Assembly: GCA_002422545.1 (NCBI GenBank)
Contig: DIWF01000016.1
Span: 212-42,413 of the forward strand
Reading direction: 5' to 3'
Source of the DNA: Firmicutes bacterium UBA6113
GTDB taxonomy: Bacteria > Bacillota > Clostridia > Tissierellales > Sedimentibacteraceae
DNA: 42,202 nucleotides
Below, piece after piece: positions 15,324 through 22,355 of the stretch (positions are counted from its first letter, which is position 1; every line of letters starts with the position of its first letter). Position numbers and translations under genes: made by a program. The notes under the pieces are model-generated. The model was not told the origin of the DNA, did no database searches, and was given only the letters and a program-made list of their open reading frames with translations.

Positions 15324-17105
15324 CTATTGCGCATCAAATACAGCCTTGATTTTCCATATGTTGTTTTCTCTAACTGATTGCCATTGAACGTTGTCTTTTT
15401 CAACTATTTGAGAAACGTCGCCGTTTTTTATTTCTATTTTGTACTTCAAGTTAACTGTAGCCTTATCCTTGTCTGCAGAGTCCATTTCATAGCCTATAAC
15501 CTTGTAGCTTAAGAGTTTTACATTTGATGATTCCATTGTTTTAAGGAAGCTGTCAAAGTCTTTTTCTCTGTCTGCAACAGGTATCATAAGATACATATAG
15601 CTAAATCTTGAGTTAAGCTTACCCGATAAATACTTGTCAGCGCTGTCTCCCGGTGTTTTTTCTCTGTAATCAAGTTCTCCCTTGTCAAGTGGATATGATG
15701 TTTTCTTCTCTGTTTCTGTGAGCATGAAAGCATACGGGTCATATACGTTACCGGGATTCCAAATCATGTATTCAGTCACTCCAAGTTCCTTGGCTGCAAT
15801 AACCTGAGCCCTAACCTTATCCGGTCCGTATTCGATTCCCTGCCAGTCAAAGTCCTGAATCCACGGTCTTATGTGGGGAGGATTTTCCATAGATGAATTT
15901 TTTTCGATTGCTTCTTCCATTGCTCCCTTCACAACCAGGTAAGGGTTGGCATTTGGGTTTTCGAGATTGTACCATCCTGTTGAATAGTGGCTTGGGTAGA
16001 CCATTGGTGCAAGGTTGTCAACATGTTCACCCATGAGTATCCATGTTTGTCCTATGTCCTCAGGGAAATCATCCCATGTCCTGGTGATTATTCCAAATAC
16101 GTCTGCACCGAGATTTACGCTGTATGGTTCAAGTTCTTTTTTGGCATACTGAAGAAATTCCGCAATTGCAGTATCCTTGTCCCTGCCGTTTCTTCCAGGG
16201 AATTCAGTTATGGGATTGTATTTTTTTGCACCGTCAGGGAAGCGCACATAGTCAAACTGGATTTCATCGAATCCAAGAAGCGAAGCTTCTTTTGCTATGG
16301 CAATGTTGTAATTCCATACATACTTATCAAATGGGTTGATCCACGGAATGTTGCCGCTGTTGGGATCAAGCCATGTACCGCCGGTTTTTAGTTGAATGGA
16401 ATGGTCAGGATTCAACACTGCGAAATTTTTATCCTTGAAGGCAACAATTCTTCCAATTGTATAAATGTCGTATTCTTTTAAAACTTCAAGCATCTTCTTT
16501 ACATCTTTAATTGGTATTGGCGTATTCTGATTCATTTTTTGAACTATTTCAACATCGCTTTCATATGTTATGAATCCGTTGTCATCCTTGACGTTAATTA
16601 CCAAGCCGTTGATTTCCGTAGCGTCTGCAATTCCAACAATTCGTTCAAATTTGTTTGCCTTGTCAGCAGCAGGATAAAGTGATGACGCAAGAGCCTTGTC
16701 ATTTGATTGAAGAGCCTTAACATATGCAGAATATGCATCAATGTTTTCCTTGTTCAAGTCGTTTCCTGCTGTGTGCCCTGTTGCGTAAAGTGCCCTTACC
16801 TCAACATATTCTTTTTCTCTTTGTTCAGATACGGGAACAAGCGGCACATAAAATTCTTTGTACTCTTCTTTTCTTGTCTTTTCAAGTTCTTCTCTCTCGA
16901 CAATTTTCTTCTCAAGTTCTTGAGCAGCTTTTTCTTCTTCAGTCAATTCCGGCTGTGAAGGCACTTCGCCTAGCGGAGTTTCATTTCCCGGTTCATTTAC
17001 TTCTTCGCTAGGTATTGGTGAATTGGCGCTTGCCGAATTCGTGCATGCAGTCAAAACAGCTGTTAAAATAAATAATAAAATTGCATGTTTTACATTTTTG
17101 AACAT
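15324..17105 (-). CDS. Putative glycoside hydrolase lipoprotein (DUF4015 family)
   Basis: A 593-residue surface lipoprotein with signal peptide and lipobox LTAC (lipidated C21). A Glu/Lys-rich coiled linker (about 55-90) precedes the DUF4015 TIM-barrel domain (about 103-440). That domain begins with VRALYATGHTAG, and EIQFDYVRFPDG supplies the barrel strand with acidic residues typical of glycoside hydrolases. The C-terminal ~110 residues look like an NTF2-like domain. The substrate is unknown; a cell-wall polysaccharide is plausible. The start at 17105 has AGGAGG 4 nt upstream, and an upstream ATG at 17165 lacks a site. The ribosome site can be sequestered by an upstream CCTCC. Confidence 0.85.
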   Translation of the reverse strand: MFKNVKHAILLFILTAVLTACTNSASANSPIPSEEVNEPGNETPLGEVPSQPELTEEEKAAQELEKKIVEREELEKTRKEEYKEFYVPLVPVSEQREKEYVEVRALYATGHTAGNDLNKENIDAYSAYVKALQSNDKALASSLYPAADKANKFERIVGIADATEINGLVINVKDDNGFITYESDVEIVQKMNQNTPIPIKDVKKMLEVLKEYDIYTIGRIVAFKDKNFAVLNPDHSIQLKTGGTWLDPNSGNIPWINPFDKYVWNYNIAIAKEASLLGFDEIQFDYVRFPDGAKKYNPITEFPGRNGRDKDTAIAEFLQYAKKELEPYSVNLGADVFGIITRTWDDFPEDIGQTWILMGEHVDNLAPMVYPSHYSTGWYNLENPNANPYLVVKGAMEEAIEKNSSMENPPHIRPWIQDFDWQGIEYGPDKVRAQVIAAKELGVTEYMIWNPGNVYDPYAFMLTETEKKTSYPLDKGELDYREKTPGDSADKYLSGKLNSRFSYMYLMIPVADREKDFDSFLKTMESSNVKLLSYKVIGYEMDSADKDKATVNLKYKIEIKNGDVSQIVEKDNVQWQSVRENNIWKIKAVFDAQ

Positions 17106-17109
17106 AAAG

Positions 17110-17134
17110 CCTCCTAATTTTTGCAGTATGGAGG
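17110..17134 (-). promoter_or_regulatory. Possible hairpin hiding the ribosome binding site of the glycoside hydrolase gene
   Basis: In the mRNA, CCUCC (17130-17134) can pair with the Shine-Dalgarno GGAGG (17110-17114) across a 15-nt loop. The stem is short, so this is a suggestion only. Confidence 0.35.
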
Positions 17135-17156
17135 TAGTACACCCCAATTTATGCCT

Positions 17157-17183
17157 ATAATACATTAATTAATGTATGTCTAA
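17157..17183 (-). promoter_or_regulatory. Candidate promoter with an 18-bp palindromic operator
   Basis: The perfect palindrome ATACATTAATTAATGTAT (17160-17177) fills the spacer between possible -35 TTAGAC (17178-17183) and -10 TATTAT (17157-17162) elements, 15 nt apart, ahead of the putative glycoside hydrolase gene. A dimeric regulator is the natural reading; its identity is unknown. Confidence 0.45.
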
Positions 17184-17283
17184 TTTTAACATACAATTTA
17201 ACCTTAATCAACAATCATTGAAGTCAATCGTACTTTTACCTGCATGTAATTTTTAACAGATTTTACAGCATATAAATTATTCC

Positions 17284-17312
17284 TTGACTTTAATATTTGT
17301 AAAATATATAAT
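17284..17312 (+). promoter_or_regulatory. Promoter of purA
   Basis: TTGACT (17284-17289), 17 nt, TATAAT (17307-17312). Confidence 0.8.
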
Positions 17313-17340
17313 TCTTTTATCAAAACATAAGGAGGCAATT

Positions 17341-18618
17341 ATGCTAACTGCTATAGTTGGAATTAATTGGGGAGACGAAGGAAAAGGAAGAATGGTTGAC
17401 TTGATCGCCGCTGATTATGATGTTGTATGTCGCTATCAAGGTGGTAACAATGCAGGTCACACTGTTATTAACGAATCCGGCAAATTTATTTTGAACCTGC
17501 TCCCTTCAGGCATATTGAGATCTGATGTAGTAAATGTAATGGGCAATGGAATGGTCATTGACATAGAACATCTTCACAAGGAATTATCTAATCTGAGAAA
17601 AGCAGGCATTAAAATAACGCCTGAAAATTTGAAAATAAGCGACAAAGCTATTATTTGTCTGCCATATCATGTTAAACAGGATGTACTTGAAGAAGAAAGA
17701 CTTAAAGATATGAAGTTTGGCTCCACAAGAAGAGGGATTGCTCCTGTTTACGGTGACAAGTATCTCAAAAAAGGCATCCGCATGGGAGACCTTTTAAACA
17801 AGGAAGCCCTTAGAGAAAGACTTGAGCATATTGTTGAATGGAAAAACCTGCTCATTTACGGAGGATATAAATCAATTGAATTTAATCCACAGGACATGTA
17901 TGACTGGCTCATAAAATATTCTGAAGAACTGAAAGATTACATATGCGATGTGGGATTGTTCCTGAATGAAGCTGTAAAACAAAACAAGAAAATAATGTTT
18001 GAAGCACAGCTTGGAGCACTCCGAGACATAGACTTCGGTATATATCCATACACATCTTCATCATCGACAATTGCAGCATATGCTCCTATAGGCTCTGGAA
18101 TACCGGGCAAAAAATTAGACAACACTCTTGGAATAATGAAAGCTTACTCATCCTGCGTTGGCGAAGGACCTTTCACTTGTGAAATGTTCGGCAAAGAAGC
18201 TGAAGCTTTGAGAGAAGCTGGCGGAGAATATGGTGCTGCCACAGGAAGACCAAGAAGAGTCGGACCATTTGATGTTGTTGCCTCTAAATACGGCGTAAGC
18301 GTTCAGGGTGCTGACGAACTGGCACTCACAAAACTTGACGTTATGTCCTACATGGATAAAGTTCCTGTGGTCGTTGCTTACGACATAAACGGAAAAATAA
18401 CAAAAGACTTCCCAACAGGAGAAGAACTTGCAGTTGCAAAACCTGTCATTGAATATAAAGACGGATGGAAATGCGACATAAGCAAGTGCAGAAAAGAATC
18501 AGACCTTCCTAAGGAAGCTTATGATTACATCAAGTACCTTGAACAAGAGGTTGGCTGCTTCATCAAATATGTTTCTGTAGGAGCCGAAAGAGAAGATTAC
18601 CTTATAATGAGCAAGTAA
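17341..18618 (+). CDS. purA: Adenylosuccinate synthetase
   Basis: This cytosolic enzyme joins IMP and aspartate with GTP hydrolysis to make adenylosuccinate, the first committed step to AMP. At 425 residues it has the standard length. The P-loop WGDEGKG is at 10-16, followed by the IMP-binding QGGNNAGHT. Other conserved elements are LLPSGIL and STRRGIAPVYGDK; GAATGRPRRVGPFD lies in the C-terminal half. The ATG at 17341 has AGGAGG 5 nt upstream and lies just downstream of a strong promoter. It is monocistronic, convergent with the small membrane protein gene, and ends in a repeat that carries its terminator. Confidence 0.97.
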   Translation: MLTAIVGINWGDEGKGRMVDLIAADYDVVCRYQGGNNAGHTVINESGKFILNLLPSGILRSDVVNVMGNGMVIDIEHLHKELSNLRKAGIKITPENLKISDKAIICLPYHVKQDVLEEERLKDMKFGSTRRGIAPVYGDKYLKKGIRMGDLLNKEALRERLEHIVEWKNLLIYGGYKSIEFNPQDMYDWLIKYSEELKDYICDVGLFLNEAVKQNKKIMFEAQLGALRDIDFGIYPYTSSSSTIAAYAPIGSGIPGKKLDNTLGIMKAYSSCVGEGPFTCEMFGKEAEALREAGGEYGAATGRPRRVGPFDVVASKYGVSVQGADELALTKLDVMSYMDKVPVVVAYDINGKITKDFPTGEELAVAKPVIEYKDGWKCDISKCRKESDLPKEAYDYIKYLEQEVGCFIKYVSVGAEREDYLIMSK

Positions 18619-18651
18619 CAAATTAAGAATTATGAATTATGAATTAAATGA

Positions 18652-18686
18652 AAGGATTTGTGCACAGCACAAATCCTTATTTTTTT
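18652..18686 (+). terminator. Terminator of purA
   Basis: AAGGATTTGTGC, loop ACA, GCACAAATCCTT (18652-18678), then seven T residues at 18680-18686. It is formed by the repeat's central hairpin. Confidence 0.85.
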
Positions 18687-18690
18687 AGAA

Positions 18691-18721
18691 TAAAACAGGC
18701 ATTGTGCTCTTCACAATGCCT
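18691..18721 (-). terminator. Terminator of the DUF5685/J-domain operon
   Basis: AAGGCATTGTG, loop, CACAATGCCT on the minus strand, followed by GTTTTATT. Confidence 0.65.
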
Positions 18722-18752
18722 TCCTGAATTCTTCATTCTTAATTATTAACTC

Positions 18753-19256
18753 TTAATTTCTTTTAATCTTTGGCTTAATTTTTTCGATGTACTGGTTGAT
18801 AAAAATGGTGAAGGCGTAGTCGTAAATCAAAAACGCTGCCTGAGCAGCTGCAAACATCCACCAGGGCAGATTAAGTGTTATAAACAGCCGTACGGTAAAA
18901 TACATGGCAGCAAGAGAAATATTGAAAAATATCAGCTTTGCTCCGTACTGAATTTTTTTGTCTTTTATAAATGCTTCAAATAAATGCTTTGCAATGCTGT
19001 AAAGTCCGAAGAACATTATGTATGTTATTATTTCAACCTTGTTGAAGGTCAGAAAAAATCCCAGTATACACGAAGCAGCATAAAAAACAAAGGCGCTTTT
19101 CCCTCCGAACTCAACAACAACAATTCCCACAACCAATGCTGCAGCTGCAAAAAGAATTATTGTATTTGTTTCTATCACTGATGAAAGTATTACAAAAATC
19201 TGATTTAATCCCAAAAGAACTCCTAGATAGGCCGTATCTTTGCTTTTTAACAGCAT
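18753..19256 (-). CDS. Small integral membrane protein of unknown function
   Basis: A 167-residue protein with about five hydrophobic segments and a basic C-terminal tail (IEKIKPKIKRN). No family was recognised. The ATG at 19256 overlaps the end of the J-domain gene by 10 bases; GGAGGAG lies 10 nt upstream. An in-frame ATG at 19280 has no site of its own. The stop codon lies in the arm of the adjacent palindromic repeat. Its fixed place after a J-domain protein and a DUF5685 protein suggests a shared function. Confidence 0.75.
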   Translation of the reverse strand: MLLKSKDTAYLGVLLGLNQIFVILSSVIETNTIILFAAAALVVGIVVVEFGGKSAFVFYAASCILGFFLTFNKVEIITYIMFFGLYSIAKHLFEAFIKDKKIQYGAKLIFFNISLAAMYFTVRLFITLNLPWWMFAAAQAAFLIYDYAFTIFINQYIEKIKPKIKRN

Positions 19257-19849
19257 GAGATCAAGTCTCCTCCCAAACATTCACACAAACAATCAGCACA
19301 AATAAGCTGTGTGCAGCAGTCGGCAGAACTTGAACCTCTTCCGCCATAGCTGTACGCTCTTTGTTGGTATGAACGCTGCATGTTTAATATCTGATTTAAA
19401 AAGTTTCTGTATTCCATGTTGGCAGGATCCATGTTTACTGCTCTTTGCACAAACTGCATTCCCTGCCCCATGGATCCTATGTTAACGTAACAAACTCCCA
19501 TGAGATAGTTCCATTCAGCATTTCTGTCTGCCATGCTGTTGAGTGCTCTTAAAGCCTCCTGAAACCTTCCTGTCTGTATCTGTTGTCTTACGTTGAACAA
19601 GTTTCCACTTCCGTAAGAACCGTTTGAGTAACCTGAACCTGAGCTGTAATTTGTGCTTGAAGCTGTGCCATTCATAATTTCATCATACGCCCATTGTATT
19701 TCCTTGAACTTTTCCTCCGCCAAATCCTTAAGAGGGTTGTTTTCGTTCATGTCCGGGTGGTATTTTTTTGCAAGCTTCCTGTAGGCGCTCTTTACTTCAT
19801 CCTTTGACGCGCCGCGGCTCAAGCCAAGCACTTCATATGGGTCTTTCAT
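19247..19849 (-). CDS. J-domain protein with TPR-like region and cysteine-rich tail
   Basis: A 200-residue DnaJ-like protein. The J domain (about 3-58) has the HPD motif at 31-33, needed to stimulate an Hsp70 ATPase. A Ser/Gly/Tyr-rich linker (about 60-82) leads to a helical TPR-like region (about 86-158). The last 25 residues hold seven or more cysteines (DCC, CADCLCEC, SCC), which could bind metal. It lacks the zinc finger and substrate domains of true DnaJ. The ATG overlaps the DUF5685 stop codon, indicating coupled translation. Confidence 0.9.
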   Translation of the reverse strand: MKDPYEVLGLSRGASKDEVKSAYRKLAKKYHPDMNENNPLKDLAEEKFKEIQWAYDEIMNGTASSTNYSSGSGYSNGSYGSGNLFNVRQQIQTGRFQEALRALNSMADRNAEWNYLMGVCYVNIGSMGQGMQFVQRAVNMDPANMEYRNFLNQILNMQRSYQQRAYSYGGRGSSSADCCTQLICADCLCECLGGDLISCC

Positions 19850-20667
19850 TTAATTTTCTCCTTATCCACATTATTGATTTTGTTCAATACTCCTGAATAT
19901 ATTATATTGTCTATTATTCCTTTATCCTGCTCCAGGGGCAGTTTTTCTATTTCATTGCTCAAAAATGACAAGTTAAGCATGGACAGTTCTTTCGCATAAT
20001 CCTTTTTGTCTTCAATTTCAAGATTGTTGAAGGGATTGTAGGATTTGTTTTTTTCATCTTTTTCCATGTCCTCGTAAGCATCCAGGAAATAAATGTACTT
20101 CCCTGCATAAAACCCTACCTTTCTTAAAGTTTTCTCCCATTCATCACGTTTATACAGAAAAATTTCTTCCATGAGATGGCCGAATTCATTAGACACCGCA
20201 TCAACATCCCGGGAATTTTCCTTTTCAAGTTGAGTAATACTTTGAAGTCTTTCTTTTATTGCTGCTGCCTTTTCCCCGTATTTTAAAGAAGCCTTTTTGA
20301 AATCTCTCTCAAGTGCTTTACATACAGCAAGACTCTTCATATCATGTTCGTCGTTCCAGTTATCAATCATGTTGTAGTATGAAAGCATTATGTTCATGGA
20401 AGCAGCATATTCTGTTATTTCGTTTTGTATCACGAGCTGTTTCTTTGTGGGATGAACCATGCACCTTTCACTGTATGACCTGTTTTCAGGCTCATACAAC
20501 GAGCTTAGAAGAAGTATCAGGAATGTCATGTCATAATTCAGCGTGAACCTTGACAAATTGCTGTACTCTGTCTTAAGGCACTTGCACAGTCCGCAGTAAT
20601 AGCCCCTGTAACTGTAATATTCCTTGAACTTAAGCTCCATTTTGTTAATTGTAACGTATCCAAACAT
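19846..20667 (-). CDS. DUF5685 family protein
   Basis: A 273-residue, mainly helical protein of unknown function. The N-terminus has MFGYVTINKMELKFKEY and a cluster C25-x2-C28-x-C30, with C69 further on. Two acidic motifs stand out: D102-NWN-D106-E107-H-D109 and D196-AY-E199-D200-MEK-D204, each at the end of a helix, resembling the paired metal-binding motifs of isoprenoid synthases. The ribosome site is weak (GAGA). A promoter lies at 20688-20716. It heads the three-gene operon with the J-domain and membrane proteins. Confidence 0.8.
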   Translation of the reverse strand: MFGYVTINKMELKFKEYYSYRGYYCGLCKCLKTEYSNLSRFTLNYDMTFLILLLSSLYEPENRSYSERCMVHPTKKQLVIQNEITEYAASMNIMLSYYNMIDNWNDEHDMKSLAVCKALERDFKKASLKYGEKAAAIKERLQSITQLEKENSRDVDAVSNEFGHLMEEIFLYKRDEWEKTLRKVGFYAGKYIYFLDAYEDMEKDEKNKSYNPFNNLEIEDKKDYAKELSMLNLSFLSNEIEKLPLEQDKGIIDNIIYSGVLNKINNVDKEKIK

Positions 20668-20687
20668 AATTTTCTCATTTCTTTTTT

Positions 20688-20716
20688 ATTGTAACAACAT
20701 TGGTTTGTTTAATCAA
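20688..20716 (-). promoter_or_regulatory. Promoter of the DUF5685/J-domain operon
   Basis: TTGATT (20711-20716), 17 nt, TACAAT (20688-20693) on the minus strand. Confidence 0.65.
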
Positions 20717-20723
20717 TATAAAT

Positions 20724-21902
20724 TTAACCTTCCAAAAGCCTTAGCACATTTTCAACCTGAAGCTGCACTCCTGTTGCAAGGCATTGTTCATCAAGCTTAA
20801 ACCTGCTTGAATGTATGGGGTATACAGCACCAATTTCTTCATTTTTGCAGCCCAAATTGAAGAAGCATGATTTCACGTTTGCAGCAAAATATGAAAAGTC
20901 CTCTGTTCCCATGTCAGGCTCCTGACTTATTAAAATATTGTCTTTACCGACAATTTTTTCCGCAACACTTCTTACACTGTCAACTACTTCATCGTTGTTA
21001 ATCAGAGCCATGTAGCTTTCCCTTATGAACAATTTTCCTTCTCCGCCGAAAGCCTTGGGCACATTTTCAACCATTTCGTCTATTCGCTTTTTCATGAATA
21101 ATCTTGTTTCCGGGTCAAGGGTTCTTAATATTCCTGTCATTTCAACCTCATCAGGAATTATATTTCCTCTTGTTCCTCCATGGATAGTTCCCAGGGTGAA
21201 CACAGCAGAGTTAAGTGGTGAAAGGTTCCTGCTTACAAGAGACTGCAAAGACATAATAAGCCCTGCAGCAATCACAAGAGGGTCAACACCCTTGTCAGGA
21301 TGAGCTCCATGAGTTGATTTTCCACTGACTCTTATTGTTATTTCATCAGAAGAAGCCATCATTTTTCCGTATTTTAATCTCACCGTGCCTGTATTTATTC
21401 CTGTATCCACATGAAGGCCAAGCACATAATCAACATCAGGATTTTTCAAAACACCTTCATTTATCATTCTTTCGGCTCCGCCGGTTGTTTCTTCAGCAGG
21501 CTGAAAAAAAAACTTCACATCTCCTTTGAGTGTGTCTTCCATTGATTTTATCACTTTTGCTGTTACAAGGGCTATTGCAGTGTGTGCATCGTGGCCGCAT
21601 GCATGCATCACTCCGTCATTCAATGATTTAAAATCAACGTCTGATTCTTCTCTTAAGGGAAGGGCGTCTATGTCAGCCCTTACTCCGACACAAATATTCT
21701 TTTCTCCAGAACGGTTCTTTCCTCGTACAACGGCAGACACTCCCGTTTGGGCAACGCCTTTTTTGTATTCGATTCCCCAGGAATCAAGCAAGCTGCAGAT
21801 TCTATCCATTGTTTTAAATTCATTCCCCCCAAGTTCGGGGTTCAAGTGAAATTCTCTTCTTATGTGGATTAGTTCTTCTCTTATATTTTCAATGTCATAC
21901 AT
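20724..21902 (-). CDS. M20 family metallopeptidase / N-acyl amino acid amidohydrolase
   Basis: A 392-residue cytosolic hydrolase of the M20D group, which splits N-acyl or N-acetyl amino acids. Metal ligands are seen in HACGHDAH (100-107) and in the EETTGG segment; GTEDFSYFA near the C-terminus supplies another ligand. A central dimerisation domain begins around GKSTHGAHPDKG. The ATG at 21902 is preferred because GAGGG lies 8 nt upstream, while the ATG at 21917 has none. It has its own promoter and may read into the DUF5685 operon, as no terminator is visible between them. The exact substrate is not clear. Confidence 0.9.
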   Translation of the reverse strand: MYDIENIREELIHIRREFHLNPELGGNEFKTMDRICSLLDSWGIEYKKGVAQTGVSAVVRGKNRSGEKNICVGVRADIDALPLREESDVDFKSLNDGVMHACGHDAHTAIALVTAKVIKSMEDTLKGDVKFFFQPAEETTGGAERMINEGVLKNPDVDYVLGLHVDTGINTGTVRLKYGKMMASSDEITIRVSGKSTHGAHPDKGVDPLVIAAGLIMSLQSLVSRNLSPLNSAVFTLGTIHGGTRGNIIPDEVEMTGILRTLDPETRLFMKKRIDEMVENVPKAFGGEGKLFIRESYMALINNDEVVDSVRSVAEKIVGKDNILISQEPDMGTEDFSYFAANVKSCFFNLGCKNEEIGAVYPIHSSRFKLDEQCLATGVQLQVENVLRLLEG

Positions 21903-21934
21903 AATTTTAACCCTCATTTATTAAAATTACATTA

Positions 21935-21963
21935 ATTATATTTTATTTTCAGGTTAAATACAA
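21935..21963 (-). promoter_or_regulatory. Promoter of the M20 amidohydrolase gene
   Basis: TTGTAT (21958-21963), 17 nt, TATAAT (21935-21940) on the minus strand. Confidence 0.65.
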
Positions 21964-21968
21964 TAAAA

Positions 21969-22129
21969 AAGTCGCATTTATTAGGTTTATGAAATTGTTT
22001 CAATTATGTAGGGGAGGACGTGTCCTCCCGAATATACCAAAATTATTGATTAATAAAACGGGCGGATACAAGATCCGCCCCTACAATTTGTGAAAAATTA
22101 AGTTTGTCAATAGTCAATTTCTGCGACTT
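21969..22129. repeat. Nested inverted-repeat element between moaD-like and amidohydrolase genes
   Basis: AAGTCGCA (21969-21976) and TGCGACTT (22122-22129) are outer inverted repeats. Inside, TGTAGGGG (22007-22014) and CCCCTACA (22078-22085) bound two separate GC-rich hairpins: GGGAGGAC/GTCCTCCC at 22012-22029 and GGGCGGAT/ATCCGCCC at 22060-22080. The GC content is unlike the flanking DNA. It resembles a MITE or REP-type insertion; no coding capacity. Confidence 0.65.
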
Positions 22130-22145
22130 AAACTCTTTATTGTAT

Positions 22146-22355
22146 TTAACCTCCGCTTAAAACAGGCAGAACATATACTTCAGTATTATCATTTATTTTT
22201 TCATGAAGTTTTTTAGGGACTCCGTCTACAAGTACTGCACCTATGATGTATTTTTGGATTCCAAGTTCCTCTGCCAGTTCAAGTATTGTCATGTCTTTGT
22301 AATCAGCCTGTACTGTCCTTTGATTTTCATCAACTGCAATAATAACCTTAATCAT
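22146..22355 (-). CDS. MoaD/ThiS-like small sulfur-carrier protein
   Basis: A 69-residue ubiquitin-fold protein ending in LSGG, the C-terminal diglycine that is adenylated and thiocarboxylated in MoaD and ThiS. Such proteins commonly follow aldehyde ferredoxin oxidoreductase genes and are thought to supply sulfur for the tungstopterin cofactor or assist its maturation. Its ATG overlaps the AOR stop codon as ATGA, so synthesis is coupled. No cognate MoeB/ThiF or MoaE was seen in this window. Confidence 0.88.
   Translation of the reverse strand: MIKVIIAVDENQRTVQADYKDMTILELAEELGIQKYIIGAVLVDGVPKKLHEKINDNTEVYVLPVLSGG

Larger units (their letters stand above)
18621..18765. repeat. Palindromic interspersed repeat, copy 2
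   Basis: In inverse orientation this matches copy 1 at 1-105: arms AATTAAGAATTATGAATTATG and GAATTCTTCATTCTTAATTATT, and the hairpin AGGATTTGTGC/GCACAAATCCT. It also holds a second hairpin, GGCATTGTG/CACAATGCC, that copy 1 lacks. It fills the space between two convergent genes, and its right arm provides the stop codon of the membrane protein gene. Confidence 0.7.
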
